DNA of 33,797 nucleotides, from positions 1 to 33,797 of the forward strand of contig CACYKE010000042.1 of assembly GCA_902774925.1 (NCBI GenBank), read 5' to 3'. The stretch's first letter is position 1. Every line of letters starts with the position of its first letter. The translations under genes and the position numbers were made by a program. The DNA is from an uncultured Prevotellaceae bacterium. Its GTDB lineage: Bacteria > Bacteroidota > Bacteroidia > Bacteroidales > Bacteroidaceae. This document shows positions 23,686-30,629 of the stretch, piece after piece. The notes under the pieces were generated by a model, which searched no databases, had not been told where the DNA came from, and saw nothing but the letters and a program-made list of their open reading frames with translations.

Positions 23686-23743
23686 TGCCACACAGCAAGT
23701 AAGGTGATGGGGGCCGTTACTTTAGCGCTCTATTCTTGTGCCG

Positions 23744-23817
23744 TACTAAAGATTTCATTGTGCCTTACTAAAAGGTCCGTAAGTACGAACTAAAGACTTT
23801 CAAGCTACGAACTAAAG
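23744..23817. repeat. Repeat array block C: 22-bp units with a constant head and variable tail
   Basis: TACTAAAG, TACTAAAA, AACTAAAG and AACTAAAG start at 23744, 23766, 23788 and 23810, exactly 22 bp apart. The other 14 bases differ between the first three units apart from a shared TACG before the third and fourth heads. The fourth unit is cut off by the start of block D. Confidence 0.75.
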
Positions 23818-23901
23818 TTAAAACTGCGCCAATGTTTGTTAAAACTGTGACGGTGTTTGATAAAACTGCGACGATGTTTATTAAAACTACGCCAATGATA
23901 T
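23818..23901. repeat. Repeat array block D: four 21-bp units
   Basis: Units start at 23818, 23839, 23860 and 23881, each close to TTAAAACTGCGCCAATGTTT (12-18 identical positions between neighbours). On the minus strand this gives a Val/Leu-rich heptad reading frame, but neighbouring blocks have period 22, so I do not call a gene. Confidence 0.8.
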
Positions 23902-23928
23902 ATCTTTTTTCGTCCCTTACATCATCAT

Positions 23929-23962
23929 ACAAAAATGTGGAAGCCGCTATGGCCTCCACATT
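23929..23962 (-). terminator. Terminator of the GLUG-protein operon
   Basis: Twelve-bp stem with one wobble (23934-23945 with 23951-23962), loop of five, followed on the minus strand by TTTTTG. It ends the transcript of the GLUG protein and the micro-protein. Confidence 0.75.
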
Positions 23963-23998
23963 ATTGCGAGAAATAATCAGCAGAATCCCCGCTAATCC

Positions 23999-24191
23999 CT
24001 AATTGTCCGTTCCAATGCGTAGGCTCTTATTATTTGCCATCATATAAGAGATGCTGTAAGCAAGGACTACCCCCTAATATCGCCATCCCATTTGCTTCAA
24101 TAGGCTCAGACCATATGAGCGCAATACAAGTTGCAACAACAGAAAGTATCATTGCCACAAAAGAAAGGGATAAACACTGTTTATTATTCAT
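23999..24191 (-). pseudogene. Two-helix membrane micro-protein gene with a one-base frameshift
   Basis: From ATG 24191 the frame gives MNNKQCLSLSFVAMILSVVA, then TCIALIWSEPIEANGMAILGG, then runs out of frame to a stop at 24030 (53 codons). Removing one G from the five-G run (24070-24074, CCCCC on the plus strand) continues as ...MAILGVVLAYSISYMMANNK, then SLRIGTDN and stop at 23999 (63 codons): helix, EPIE turn, helix, basic tail. This helix-EPI(E)-helix pattern is what I recall for small Bacteroidales membrane proteins. It starts 12 bp after the GLUG gene stop. A real mutation, phase-variable run, or sequencing error are all possible. Confidence 0.6.
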
Positions 24192-24203
24192 AACATTACA
24201 ATG

Positions 24204-25793
24204 TTAGAACGAAACTTTCTTTGATTGACCACATGCGGTAACAATGTATAAGCCTTTAGACAGCCTAAAACAATTGGCTCCATTTGAACTTTGTCTAATC
24301 AATTCAATTCCATTTAAGTCATAAACGGCTATACTCTTTCCTGTTTGGATACCTGAAACCAGAAATCCTTCAGCTGATCTTGATATGTTGAATGATACAT
24401 TTTGCTGTAGACTCCTTACACTGTTCGCCGTCTGTTTGTAAACGATGAATAAGTCTTTGTTCTCTTGAATATCCTCAAAAATGAGCATATTGCCATTCAT
24501 CTGAGTTGTTACATCCATTTGGTTTACGAACACCTTATCGATTTCCCAATCTTGATTAGAATTTATCTTAATCTTTGCCTCTCCACCTTCAGTTACACAA
24601 TAGGCTATTGAGCCATGTTCCGTGGGAGCATTAATAGAATATGTTGGTATCAAACTCTTAAGTCTTGGGTATCTACCAGATTTGAATTCCCAAATGTTTG
24701 TGTCAAAGCCACTTAATATCGCACCTGATTTCAGATAATCCTCAGAGACAGCCGTTCCATAAGTTTCATAAGATCCCGCAAAAGTATCTGCAAAATAAGC
24801 ATATTGTACAACAGGTGCAGCGCTTCGATTAATCAGACATGTATAGAATGCTTGTGCATAAGAGTAAAAATATGATGGAGCAGCAATAACATTTTCTATT
24901 TTGATGCCAGTCTCTCCCATCCCGCAAATTCCACCAGTATAGCAATTCTTTCCACCATAATAATTAACGGAAATACTGCCGGTAAAAATAGAATTCTTAA
25001 CAGAATTGTCTACATAACCTGCAATGCCGCCAATACTTGGTGCATTGCCATAACTATCAGAATGTGGAATTATCATTTGAGTATTAGAATGGCATTCCTC
25101 TATATTTCCTGCTCTACCAGTTATCCCGCCAAAATTGCCAGATGTCGTTCCACAATTAGTAAATGACAATGTACCTTCACTATATACCTTTGAAATCGTT
25201 GTCGCGTAGCCAGCAACAAAACCATAATAACAATTATCTCCTCCTAATCCCCAAGATCCATTACTAATTATGGATAAGTCAATCTTACATCTTACATTTT
25301 CTATTTTGCCATTCCTACAATCTCCAACTAAACCACCAAGATAAGAACCAATACCATGTGTGGAGTCATGTTCAATCCTTCCTTGTATATGAAGGTTTAA
25401 AAACAAAGAGTTTTCGGTATTTCCAAATAAACCTGTACTAAAATATGTGCCAGTTAACTTGTTAGTAGAGATATATAAATTAGTAATAGAATGGTCATTA
25501 CCATTGAATGTACCACAAAAATATTTCGGATTGTAATTACCATATCCGATAGGAATCCATGGATGATTGCCCAAATCAATATCATTTTCTAAATAAAAGA
25601 TGGCATCCTTAAATGTAGAGATTCCTTCGTTTACGATATCAGCCAAGCCCTTTAGTTGAGCGGCACTATAAATGTGGAACTCGGTTCTTGTCTCTTCGTA
25701 CCAGCTTTTGTCACTGGCAGATCCATCCCAAGTGTCGGCTTGAACATGTAGATGCAGAAGCATCGCGGTAATCAAAAGAAATACTTTTTTCAT
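24204..25793 (-). CDS. Secreted GLUG-repeat protein with T9SS-type C-terminal domain
   Basis: A 529-residue protein. Signal peptide 1-19 (HVQA). After it comes an IYSAAQLKGLADIVN segment, then LENDIDLGNHPWIPIG and FCGTFNGNDHSITNLYI, and GLUG-like repeats (LGGLVGDCRNGKIENV at 152-167, FGGITGRAGNIEECHS, IGGIAGYVDNSVKNSI, TGGICGMGETGIKIENV): a beta-helix-like surface fold. The last 65 residues (GFLVSGIQTGKSIAVYDLNG ... KGLYIVTACGQSKKVSF) resemble a T9SS type A sorting domain, so export by the Por system is inferred. Codons are much more AT-rich than in neighbours, suggesting acquisition. Likely adhesin or surface protein. Confidence 0.8.
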   Translation of the reverse strand: MKKVFLLITAMLLHLHVQADTWDGSASDKSWYEETRTEFHIYSAAQLKGLADIVNEGISTFKDAIFYLENDIDLGNHPWIPIGYGNYNPKYFCGTFNGNDHSITNLYISTNKLTGTYFSTGLFGNTENSLFLNLHIQGRIEHDSTHGIGSYLGGLVGDCRNGKIENVRCKIDLSIISNGSWGLGGDNCYYGFVAGYATTISKVYSEGTLSFTNCGTTSGNFGGITGRAGNIEECHSNTQMIIPHSDSYGNAPSIGGIAGYVDNSVKNSIFTGSISVNYYGGKNCYTGGICGMGETGIKIENVIAAPSYFYSYAQAFYTCLINRSAAPVVQYAYFADTFAGSYETYGTAVSEDYLKSGAILSGFDTNIWEFKSGRYPRLKSLIPTYSINAPTEHGSIAYCVTEGGEAKIKINSNQDWEIDKVFVNQMDVTTQMNGNMLIFEDIQENKDLFIVYKQTANSVRSLQQNVSFNISRSAEGFLVSGIQTGKSIAVYDLNGIELIRQSSNGANCFRLSKGLYIVTACGQSKKVSF

Positions 25794-25869
25794 TGTTTTG
25801 TTGTTTTAGAGTTATTACTATATGTTGAAAATGACAAAATAGAATACGTGGACAGTTTACTTCGTCTAC

Positions 25870-25989
25870 GTTTCTGAGGTATTGGGGAAAACCTATTAGT
25901 CTTAAACGAGTAAATGCCCACGCTGAACAGCGTGAACAATCTACTAATGTTCTTGACTAATTTCTTTCAATTCCCCAATTGTCAGAAAC
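25870..25989 (-). ncRNA. Candidate structured leader RNA: four nested stems
   Basis: Four helices nest around one centre: GTTTCTGA/TCAGAAAC (25870-25877 with 25982-25989), ATTGGGGAA/TTCCCCAAT (25881-25889 with 25971-25979), ATTAGTC/GACTAAT (25895-25901 with 25955-25961), and CACGCTG/CAGCGTG (25919-25925 with 25928-25934). All are perfect. It lies between the promoter at 26097 and the GLUG gene ATG at 25793, so it would be the 5' leader of that mRNA, or a separate small RNA. A MITE is the alternative, but I see no target duplication. Confidence 0.55.
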
Positions 25990-26054
25990 AAGAATCAAAA
26001 GTGGATGTTCATCCAATATGTCCTTTGTTTATTTATCTCAGCCCATAGGCAAAT

Positions 26055-26155
26055 CGTTTAAAGGGTTTAACTTCCTGTTAATTGTATTTCTGACCGCAAA
26101 TATACGAATAATTTCCGAATAAACGAATAAAGTTGCGAAAAAAAATGTAACTTTG
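26055..26155. repeat. Duplicated promoter block, copy 1
   Basis: About 100 bp closely matching 30457-30560; the 64-bp core from 26061 has only two or three differences. It contains a minus-strand -7 box TATATTTG (26097-26104), whose -33 is degenerate here (TTCG instead of TTTG), and a plus-strand TAACTTTG (26148-26155). Confidence 0.8.
26097..26104 (-). promoter_or_regulatory. -7 box upstream of the GLUG gene leader
   Basis: TATATTTG on the minus strand inside the duplicated block. The transcript would start near 26090 and carry a leader of about 300 bases including the nested hairpin. No better promoter is visible between here and 25793. Confidence 0.5.
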
Positions 26156-26186
26156 CAGGCACATTCTTATTGTGAACATTTAATTT

Positions 26187-26240
26187 ATGGCAAAGAAACA
26201 AAGAATACCTGTAATTACTGCTAGCGACATCAATGATTAA
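26187..26240 (+). other. 17-codon ORF, likely truncated gene remnant
   Basis: After the plus-strand -7 box TAACTTTG (26148-26155) an ATG at 26187 reads MAKKQRIPVITASDIND and stops. It looks like the first codons of a larger gene cut off where the lipoprotein gene (ending at 26260) begins. A functional small peptide cannot be excluded. Confidence 0.35.
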
Positions 26241-26259
26241 TGAATCCGCCCCGTTGATT

Positions 26260-26820
26260 CTAGAAACTTGGTTCCTGAGTGCCTCGAAGGAAAACAATCC
26301 GACCTTCCTCGTCTTTGAAATAAAAACCTTCGAAACAAAGCATTGTTTCATCGACGTAATCGAAAGTGGCAATGTTGGAATAAGCCATGTATTCGCTATT
26401 TGCACCCTCATATTTGGCATTCAGTAATAGACAATTCCGTTTCTCGCCAGCCATACCTTCCGGGCTGTAGTAACTCAGTTTCCATGTACCGGAGAAAATC
26501 CCTTCCAAAGGCTCCACGCTCTCCCAATCAGTATAGCATTGTTCACCCTCAATGGTGACGACTTTGCGGATCTGCCATTTGCGCATTCCCGAAAGTGTTC
26601 CGTCAGCGTAAAACGTTAGCTGCTCAAAAAAGCGTTCCGTGTCACTGATGTTCTCATAGTGCCATGTGCCAATCATCATCGGTCCGTACTGTTTCTGCAA
26701 CTGCTCCGTCTTCTCGTGCGCTTCCTCGTCAGCCCATTGCGGGTCGCTGCTACAAGAAGAGAGGAAGAATATAGCAGCAGTCGTCACGAGGATGTTTCTC
26801 CAGATTTTCATTGTTTTCAT
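26260..26820 (-). CDS. Lipoprotein with lipocalin-like fold
   Basis: A 186-residue lipoprotein; start taken at MKTMKIWRN (26820), which aligns with the start of the lipoprotein at 30442. Signal and lipobox LSSC (about residue 21). The body has MMIGTWHYENI, FYADGTLSGMRKW and IFSGTWKLSYYS, a GTW ... DGT ... GTW pattern typical of lipocalin-like Bacteroidetes lipoproteins. Its ligand is unknown. The first 30 residues and their DNA are nearly the same as in the 30011-30442 gene, but the mature parts are unrelated. No consensus promoter upstream; the EamA relic lies there. Confidence 0.75.
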   Translation of the reverse strand: MKTMKIWRNILVTTAAIFFLSSCSSDPQWADEEAHEKTEQLQKQYGPMMIGTWHYENISDTERFFEQLTFYADGTLSGMRKWQIRKVVTIEGEQCYTDWESVEPLEGIFSGTWKLSYYSPEGMAGEKRNCLLLNAKYEGANSEYMAYSNIATFDYVDETMLCFEGFYFKDEEGRIVFLRGTQEPSF

Positions 26821-26940
26821 ATTCCTATTTGATAAATCCATCTGTTTATATAAACGCTGGTCATCAAGAATATTGTAAAATTAGGCGTTAATTGTTCTTA
26901 ATTTAGGGGGAACGAGATAGCGAAGGCAATTTGCGAGGGT

Positions 26941-27008
26941 TCAGCCTAAAAAGAACAGGCTGACACCCAACGGTAGAAATTAGCGCTAAAGGGCACCAGT
27001 CAGTCAGG
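26941..27008 (-). pseudogene. Relic of a second EamA transporter gene
   Basis: 26968-27008 matches the part of the 30630-31562 gene coding PEWLVPFSANFYRC (here PD*LVPFSANFYR, with a stop), and 26941-26965 matches its last codons VSLFFLG-stop. In the intact gene these are about 290 bp apart (30946-30985 and 30630-30654). So this is a fragment with an internal deletion. TACCTTTG on the minus strand at 27018-27025, inside the end of the next gene, may be a leftover promoter. Confidence 0.75.
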
Positions 27009-27012
27009 TTCA

Positions 27013-27897
27013 CTATGCAAAGGTACCACATTTCCCCAAAGCGCGTCTGGTCTGCAAGAGGACACTGAGCAGGATGAGGGCAATACCTATATAGAATGAG
27101 AAATTAATCTCACGCCCCTCACCAAAGATGAGGAAAGCAAGGATGATGGTGTAGCAGGGTTCGAGGTTGTAGGAGAGGTTAACGGTAAATGCCGAGAGAC
27201 GCTTCAAGGCCTGAATCTGCAAGAGATACATGCCCACGGTACAGAACAACGCATGACAGAGCATGAACCAGAGATTCGAACCCTCTGGCACGACGACGAC
27301 AGACTGCTGACTGGGAAAGAAAATGAGGTAAATCGGGATGATGGCTGAGACCAATACGAGACCTCCCGACATCTGGTACATCAGCACGGTCCTACTGCGC
27401 ACGCCCACACTTGCCTTCTTATTGCAGATGGCATAGAGTGCACAGACGGCAGACGAGACGACTCCAATAGCGATACCATAGCGATAGCGGGCATCAAACG
27501 AGAAGATGCAGAGCACACCAGTGACGGTAATCAGCGAAAACAGCAGTTCGAGCCATGAGAGCTTGCGCCTGAAGATCATCGGCTCGAAGATAGCCGTGAA
27601 GAATCCAATGAGCGAGAAACAGATCACGCCAATAGAGACATTCGAAGCCTTGATGCTGCCATAGAACAGAATCCAATGGAATCCTAACAGTGCCCCACAA
27701 CCACAAAGCTGAAAGAACTTACGCCACCCCACCCTCGGCAGACCTGTGAATACCAGCAGTATCGCACTCGTAAACAGCATCCGATACCACACGATGTCCA
27801 CCTCGTTGAGCGTAATCAGTCGTCCGAACAAGCCTGTGAAGCCTGCCAAAAGCACACTCAAGTGCAACTGGATAAATCCCTTTCTCGTCTCGTTCAT
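27013..27897 (-). CDS. EamA family (DMT superfamily) transporter A
   Basis: A 294-residue inner-membrane permease with about ten helices in two EamA halves (roughly 8-140 and 155-285). Characteristic segments are FTGLFGRLI, WYRMLFTSAILLVF, and in the second half TVNLSYNLEPCYTIILAFLIFGEG, the conserved EamA end-of-domain pattern. The substrate is unknown; the family exports amino acids and other metabolites. It has its own promoter (27916-27946) overlapping the 3' end of the upstream regulator. The last residues (KCGTFA) come from the region with the leftover -7 box, so the C-terminus may have been altered by the adjacent rearrangement. Confidence 0.85.
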   Translation of the reverse strand: MNETRKGFIQLHLSVLLAGFTGLFGRLITLNEVDIVWYRMLFTSAILLVFTGLPRVGWRKFFQLCGCGALLGFHWILFYGSIKASNVSIGVICFSLIGFFTAIFEPMIFRRKLSWLELLFSLITVTGVLCIFSFDARYRYGIAIGVVSSAVCALYAICNKKASVGVRSRTVLMYQMSGGLVLVSAIIPIYLIFFPSQQSVVVVPEGSNLWFMLCHALFCTVGMYLLQIQALKRLSAFTVNLSYNLEPCYTIILAFLIFGEGREINFSFYIGIALILLSVLLQTRRALGKCGTFA

Positions 27898-27915
27898 CTA
27901 TTATCTTTCGTGTCG

Positions 27916-27946
27916 CAAATATTTTAATGAGATTATATCTGACAAA
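27916..27946 (-). promoter_or_regulatory. Promoter of EamA transporter A
   Basis: TTTG (27943-27946), 19-bp spacer, AATATTTG (27916-27923) on the minus strand; the first base of the -7 box departs from consensus. The -33 lies inside the last codons of the TPR-HTH gene. Confidence 0.6.
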
Positions 27947-29444
27947 TACGCTGGTCGAAATCTTTGGCTCCACCTGTCTCGTTGAAGAGTTTTTGCAACA
28001 GACGAACGCGTAGATTGGTAATCGATTGGGGTGACGAAGCTACAAGAATAGCAATCTCTGATGGTTGGAAATGCTGACGAATCAACAGGCAGACTGCTTG
28101 TTCTTTCGTGCCAAGCGGTTTCAACAATGCCAATAAGGCAGGATTCAGCGAATAACAGCATTGTGCCAACGCGCTGATGTCTTCGTCTTTGGCCACTTGT
28201 CCCAAATTAACGGTTTTATGAAGTCGGGCCGTTACGTCTTTCAATTGTCTGGAGTTATCACGCAGCTGACGTTTCTTCTGACGTTGCATCTGTACCAACT
28301 CACGATGGGTCAAGATGTAATACCAAGCAATGAGTCCAGCTATGAGAATGACGATACCAAGAGCCGTCAGCAAGCCAATCATGGTGCGATATTGGTGGCG
28401 TTCCTTCTGTTGTTCGTCGTATTGCGCCTGCATATCCAATATGCTGGTAGCACCATTATTTTCATAATTGTCGCGATAGAGCGTGTTCAGTCGCTGGCTG
28501 AGGTGTGAGGCCATCCTGTGATGCTTTTCGTCGTATTCTGCCAAAGAGTCATAATAGTTAATCAGTTTACGGTAGGCATCTATACGAATGGCATAATCGC
28601 CCGACTGGAGGGTCTGAAACCAATAGTCGCAGGCCTGTGGCCACTTCCCCTCAAGGGCGGCAATGTCACCTAATAGTTTGATGGTTTTGTCAAGATACGT
28701 TGTTTGTTGCGACAACAGCAGGTATTCTTTTGCTTTGTCCAAGTCGTTCTGATGCAGATAATAGCTCCCCATGTTTGTAAGCATCGTAGCACGGATAGGG
28801 CCCTGAACGCTATCCTGCAGGGGGCGACACCTTTCTATATACGCCTTGAGGCTATCAGTATTGTTCATCGCATCAAAGGTAGTTGCCAGATTATTCAGCT
28901 GTCGTACCGTCCATTCCTGGTTGCCAAGTTGCTCTGCAGCACGGAGTGAACGGTGATAGTAGTCGAGCGTCAAAGGATAGTTGTTGGCATTGTCGTTAAT
29001 ATCACCCATCACGGCAAATAGCTCATAGTTGAGGGCTAAATCGTTCACATCCTCTGCCAGTTCTTCAGCTCGTTTCAACAGGCGGAAGGCTTCGCCATAG
29101 CGCTTTTGTCCGTAGAGTACGATACCGTGATGCAGGCAGGCGCGTGCCAGACGTACATCATCACCTTGTTGTTCATAAAACTGTTGGCTTAGATTGATGA
29201 GTGTGTCAGACGACAAGATCAATCCGACATGGTGGATGGCCTCCGTAAACACCAGTCCGTAAAGGGCACGATCAGCCTCAACGCTGAAGCTGTCGATATC
29301 CAAGCCATCAAGCAGGCGGATGGTCGAGTCAGGATATTGTTGGCAAATGGCTTCAGCCTGTAATAAACTCGTGTTGCGACAATGCTCCGAAGAGCACGCC
29401 GCAAACACGAGAGAGCACATGAGGATGAAAACGATCTTCCTCAT
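27933..29444 (-). CDS. Membrane-anchored TPR regulator with C-terminal HTH
   Basis: A 503-residue protein. Lipobox VFAAC (Cys17), then TPR-like helical repeats (about 60-340, e.g. ARACLHHGIVLYGQKRYGEAF, LALNYELFAVMGDIND), one membrane helix (356-379), a basic coiled coil (380-410) and a C-terminal helix-turn-helix (about 445-495, KEQAVCLLIRQHFQPSEIAI then SSPQSITNLRVRLLQKLF) of the LuxR type. This design, periplasmic TPR sensor linked through the membrane to a cytoplasmic DNA-binding domain, recurs in Bacteroidetes. Lipidation plus a transmembrane helix is a notable topology. Its start overlaps the TonB-domain gene stop by 4 bp, so the two probably act together. Confidence 0.82.
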   Translation of the reverse strand: MRKIVFILMCSLVFAACSSEHCRNTSLLQAEAICQQYPDSTIRLLDGLDIDSFSVEADRALYGLVFTEAIHHVGLILSSDTLINLSQQFYEQQGDDVRLARACLHHGIVLYGQKRYGEAFRLLKRAEELAEDVNDLALNYELFAVMGDINDNANNYPLTLDYYHRSLRAAEQLGNQEWTVRQLNNLATTFDAMNNTDSLKAYIERCRPLQDSVQGPIRATMLTNMGSYYLHQNDLDKAKEYLLLSQQTTYLDKTIKLLGDIAALEGKWPQACDYWFQTLQSGDYAIRIDAYRKLINYYDSLAEYDEKHHRMASHLSQRLNTLYRDNYENNGATSILDMQAQYDEQQKERHQYRTMIGLLTALGIVILIAGLIAWYYILTHRELVQMQRQKKRQLRDNSRQLKDVTARLHKTVNLGQVAKDEDISALAQCCYSLNPALLALLKPLGTKEQAVCLLIRQHFQPSEIAILVASSPQSITNLRVRLLQKLFNETGGAKDFDQRICQI

Positions 29445-29851
29445 TTCAAACTGAAGTTAATAGGCATAGCAAATTGTACGCGTACGGCTTGGCCATTTTG
29501 ATAGCCAGGCTTCCATTTCGGCATTGCCTTGACCACACGAATGGCCTCAGCATCAAGTGAAGGGAAAGCTGGTTTAATGACCTTTACCTCCGTGATACTG
29601 CCATCTTTCTCTACCACGAACTTTACCAGCACACGTCCGTCAACCTTCTGTTTCTTGGCATCGGCAGGATACTTGATGTTACTGCTTATAAACTGAATCA
29701 TCGCCTCCATACCACCAGGGAACGCGGGCATGTCTTCTACCACATTGAAGGGATCTTCTTTTTGGTCCTTCTGCGATACTACTGTCTTTTGTGCCAGTAC
29801 GGTCGTGAGGCAACATGTTGCCATCAGCGACATAATAATAAGTCTTTTCAT
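29441..29851 (-). CDS. Periplasmic TonB C-terminal domain protein
   Basis: A 136-residue protein with a signal peptide (1-20, VLA|Q) and a TonB C-terminal domain: EDMPAFPGGMEAMIQFI, NIKYPADAKKQKVDGRVLV and LDAEAIRVVKAMPKWKPGYQ, the hallmarks of Bacteroidetes energy-transducer TonB. The usual N-terminal membrane anchor and proline-rich spacer are missing, so it cannot couple to ExbBD by itself; a binding or signalling role with the downstream regulator is inferred. First gene of a two-gene operon. Confidence 0.85.
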   Translation of the reverse strand: MKRLIIMSLMATCCLTTVLAQKTVVSQKDQKEDPFNVVEDMPAFPGGMEAMIQFISSNIKYPADAKKQKVDGRVLVKFVVEKDGSITEVKVIKPAFPSLDAEAIRVVKAMPKWKPGYQNGQAVRVQFAMPINFSLK

Positions 29852-29906
29852 TGTTTCTTACTTTTTTAATTGTTAATCGATACAAAGTTGTCCGGACTTT
29901 CGCTTG

Positions 29907-29937
29907 CAAAAGTAGTAAAAGTCGCTGATTGCTGCAA
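29907..29937 (-). promoter_or_regulatory. Promoter of the TonB-domain/TPR-HTH operon
   Basis: TACTTTTG on the minus strand (29907-29914) with TTG (29935-29937) 20 bp upstream. The leader is about 50 bases. The rest of 29852-30010 shows no gene. Confidence 0.65.
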
Positions 29938-30010
29938 GAAAACAATTACATCATTTTACACAAACGGCAATTTTATCACTTATTTCCAGAGCCGTTCTAT
30001 CTATTCCATC

Positions 30011-30442
30011 TTATTGCTTTGCGGATTGCTCGAATCTGAAGGTGTAGAAGATATCTCCGGCTGTAACTTCTAGTGTGAGGGGGCGCGCCTGATCGTTGCC
30101 ATTGGAATCAAAGGTCACACTGAGTTTATTCCCGACTATCTCCGCCTTGAACCAATCCGCCGTTATGGTGTGAAAATTATTATCCTCTCGAGGCGGAAAA
30201 TAGTAGTTACCTCCAGACTCTGCATTCTCTATCCATGGGGCCGAATAGTTGTAGCAGGTAAACGTAATCGTGCCTCCATCGGTGGGGACATAATAGATTC
30301 CGTCTGTCTTTTGTACCTGCGCCTCTGCCTCCCAGATCATTGAGTCCCAGGCGCCTTCCTTATTGTCGCTATCGCAAGAGGCGAGGGAGAGTATGGCAGC
30401 AGTCATCACGAGGATGTTTCTCCAGCATTTCATTGTTTTCAT
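30011..30442 (-). CDS. Small BACON-like lipoprotein
   Basis: A 143-residue lipoprotein, start at MKTMKCWRN (30442) rather than the in-frame ATG at 30475, because the promoter -7 box and leader favour it and it matches the paralogous start at 26820. Lipobox LASC. The mature part is all beta: KTDGIYYVPTDGGTITFTCY, then APWIENAES, ADWFKAEIVGNKLSV and RPLTLEVTAGDIFYTFRFEQS. The order 'GG-T-F ... W ... A ... R ... L-V-AGD ... F-Q' is that of BACON-type beta-sandwich domains, which may bind glycans or proteins (inference). Monocistronic. Confidence 0.7.
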   Translation of the reverse strand: MKTMKCWRNILVMTAAILSLASCDSDNKEGAWDSMIWEAEAQVQKTDGIYYVPTDGGTITFTCYNYSAPWIENAESGGNYYFPPREDNNFHTITADWFKAEIVGNKLSVTFDSNGNDQARPLTLEVTAGDIFYTFRFEQSAKQ

Positions 30443-30456
30443 ATCTCTATTTGATT

Positions 30457-30560
30457 CGTTTTTAAAAGGGTTCAACTTCCTGTTAATTGTATTTCTGACC
30501 GCAAATATACGAATTATTTCCGAATAAACAAATGAAGTAATGAAAAAGGTTGTAATTTTG
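30457..30560. repeat. Duplicated promoter block, copy 2
   Basis: Matches 26055-26155 over about 100 bp. Here it lies directly upstream of its lipoprotein gene, and the minus-strand promoter is intact; a plus-strand TAATTTTG (30552-30559) leads to a plus ORF starting ATG 30574 that soon runs antisense into the EamA gene. Confidence 0.8.
30502..30532 (-). promoter_or_regulatory. Promoter of the BACON-like lipoprotein gene
   Basis: TTTG (30529-30532), 19-bp spacer, TATATTTG (30502-30509) on the minus strand. Leader about 53 bases to ATG 30442. Confidence 0.8.
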
Positions 30561-30629
30561 CTAACAGAAAGCTATGGATAGGACTACGTTTGAAAGTCAG
30601 AAGACATTTGCGCGTGAAAAAGAAAGCCT

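Noticed and set aside
23542-23901. CRISPR array
   Set aside because: Units are only 21-22 bp in total, repeats are not constant, unit families change along the array, and no cas genes are present.
23768-23959. 63-codon minus-strand ORF with Val/Leu-rich heptads (MEAIAASTFLYDDV...)
   Set aside because: The heptads come from the 21-bp repeat block D; adjacent blocks have a 22-bp period that breaks any frame, and there is no promoter or plausible protein.
25870-25989. Transposable element with terminal inverted repeats
   Set aside because: No target-site duplication or transposase found, and the complementarity is nested through the whole element; kept as an RNA candidate.
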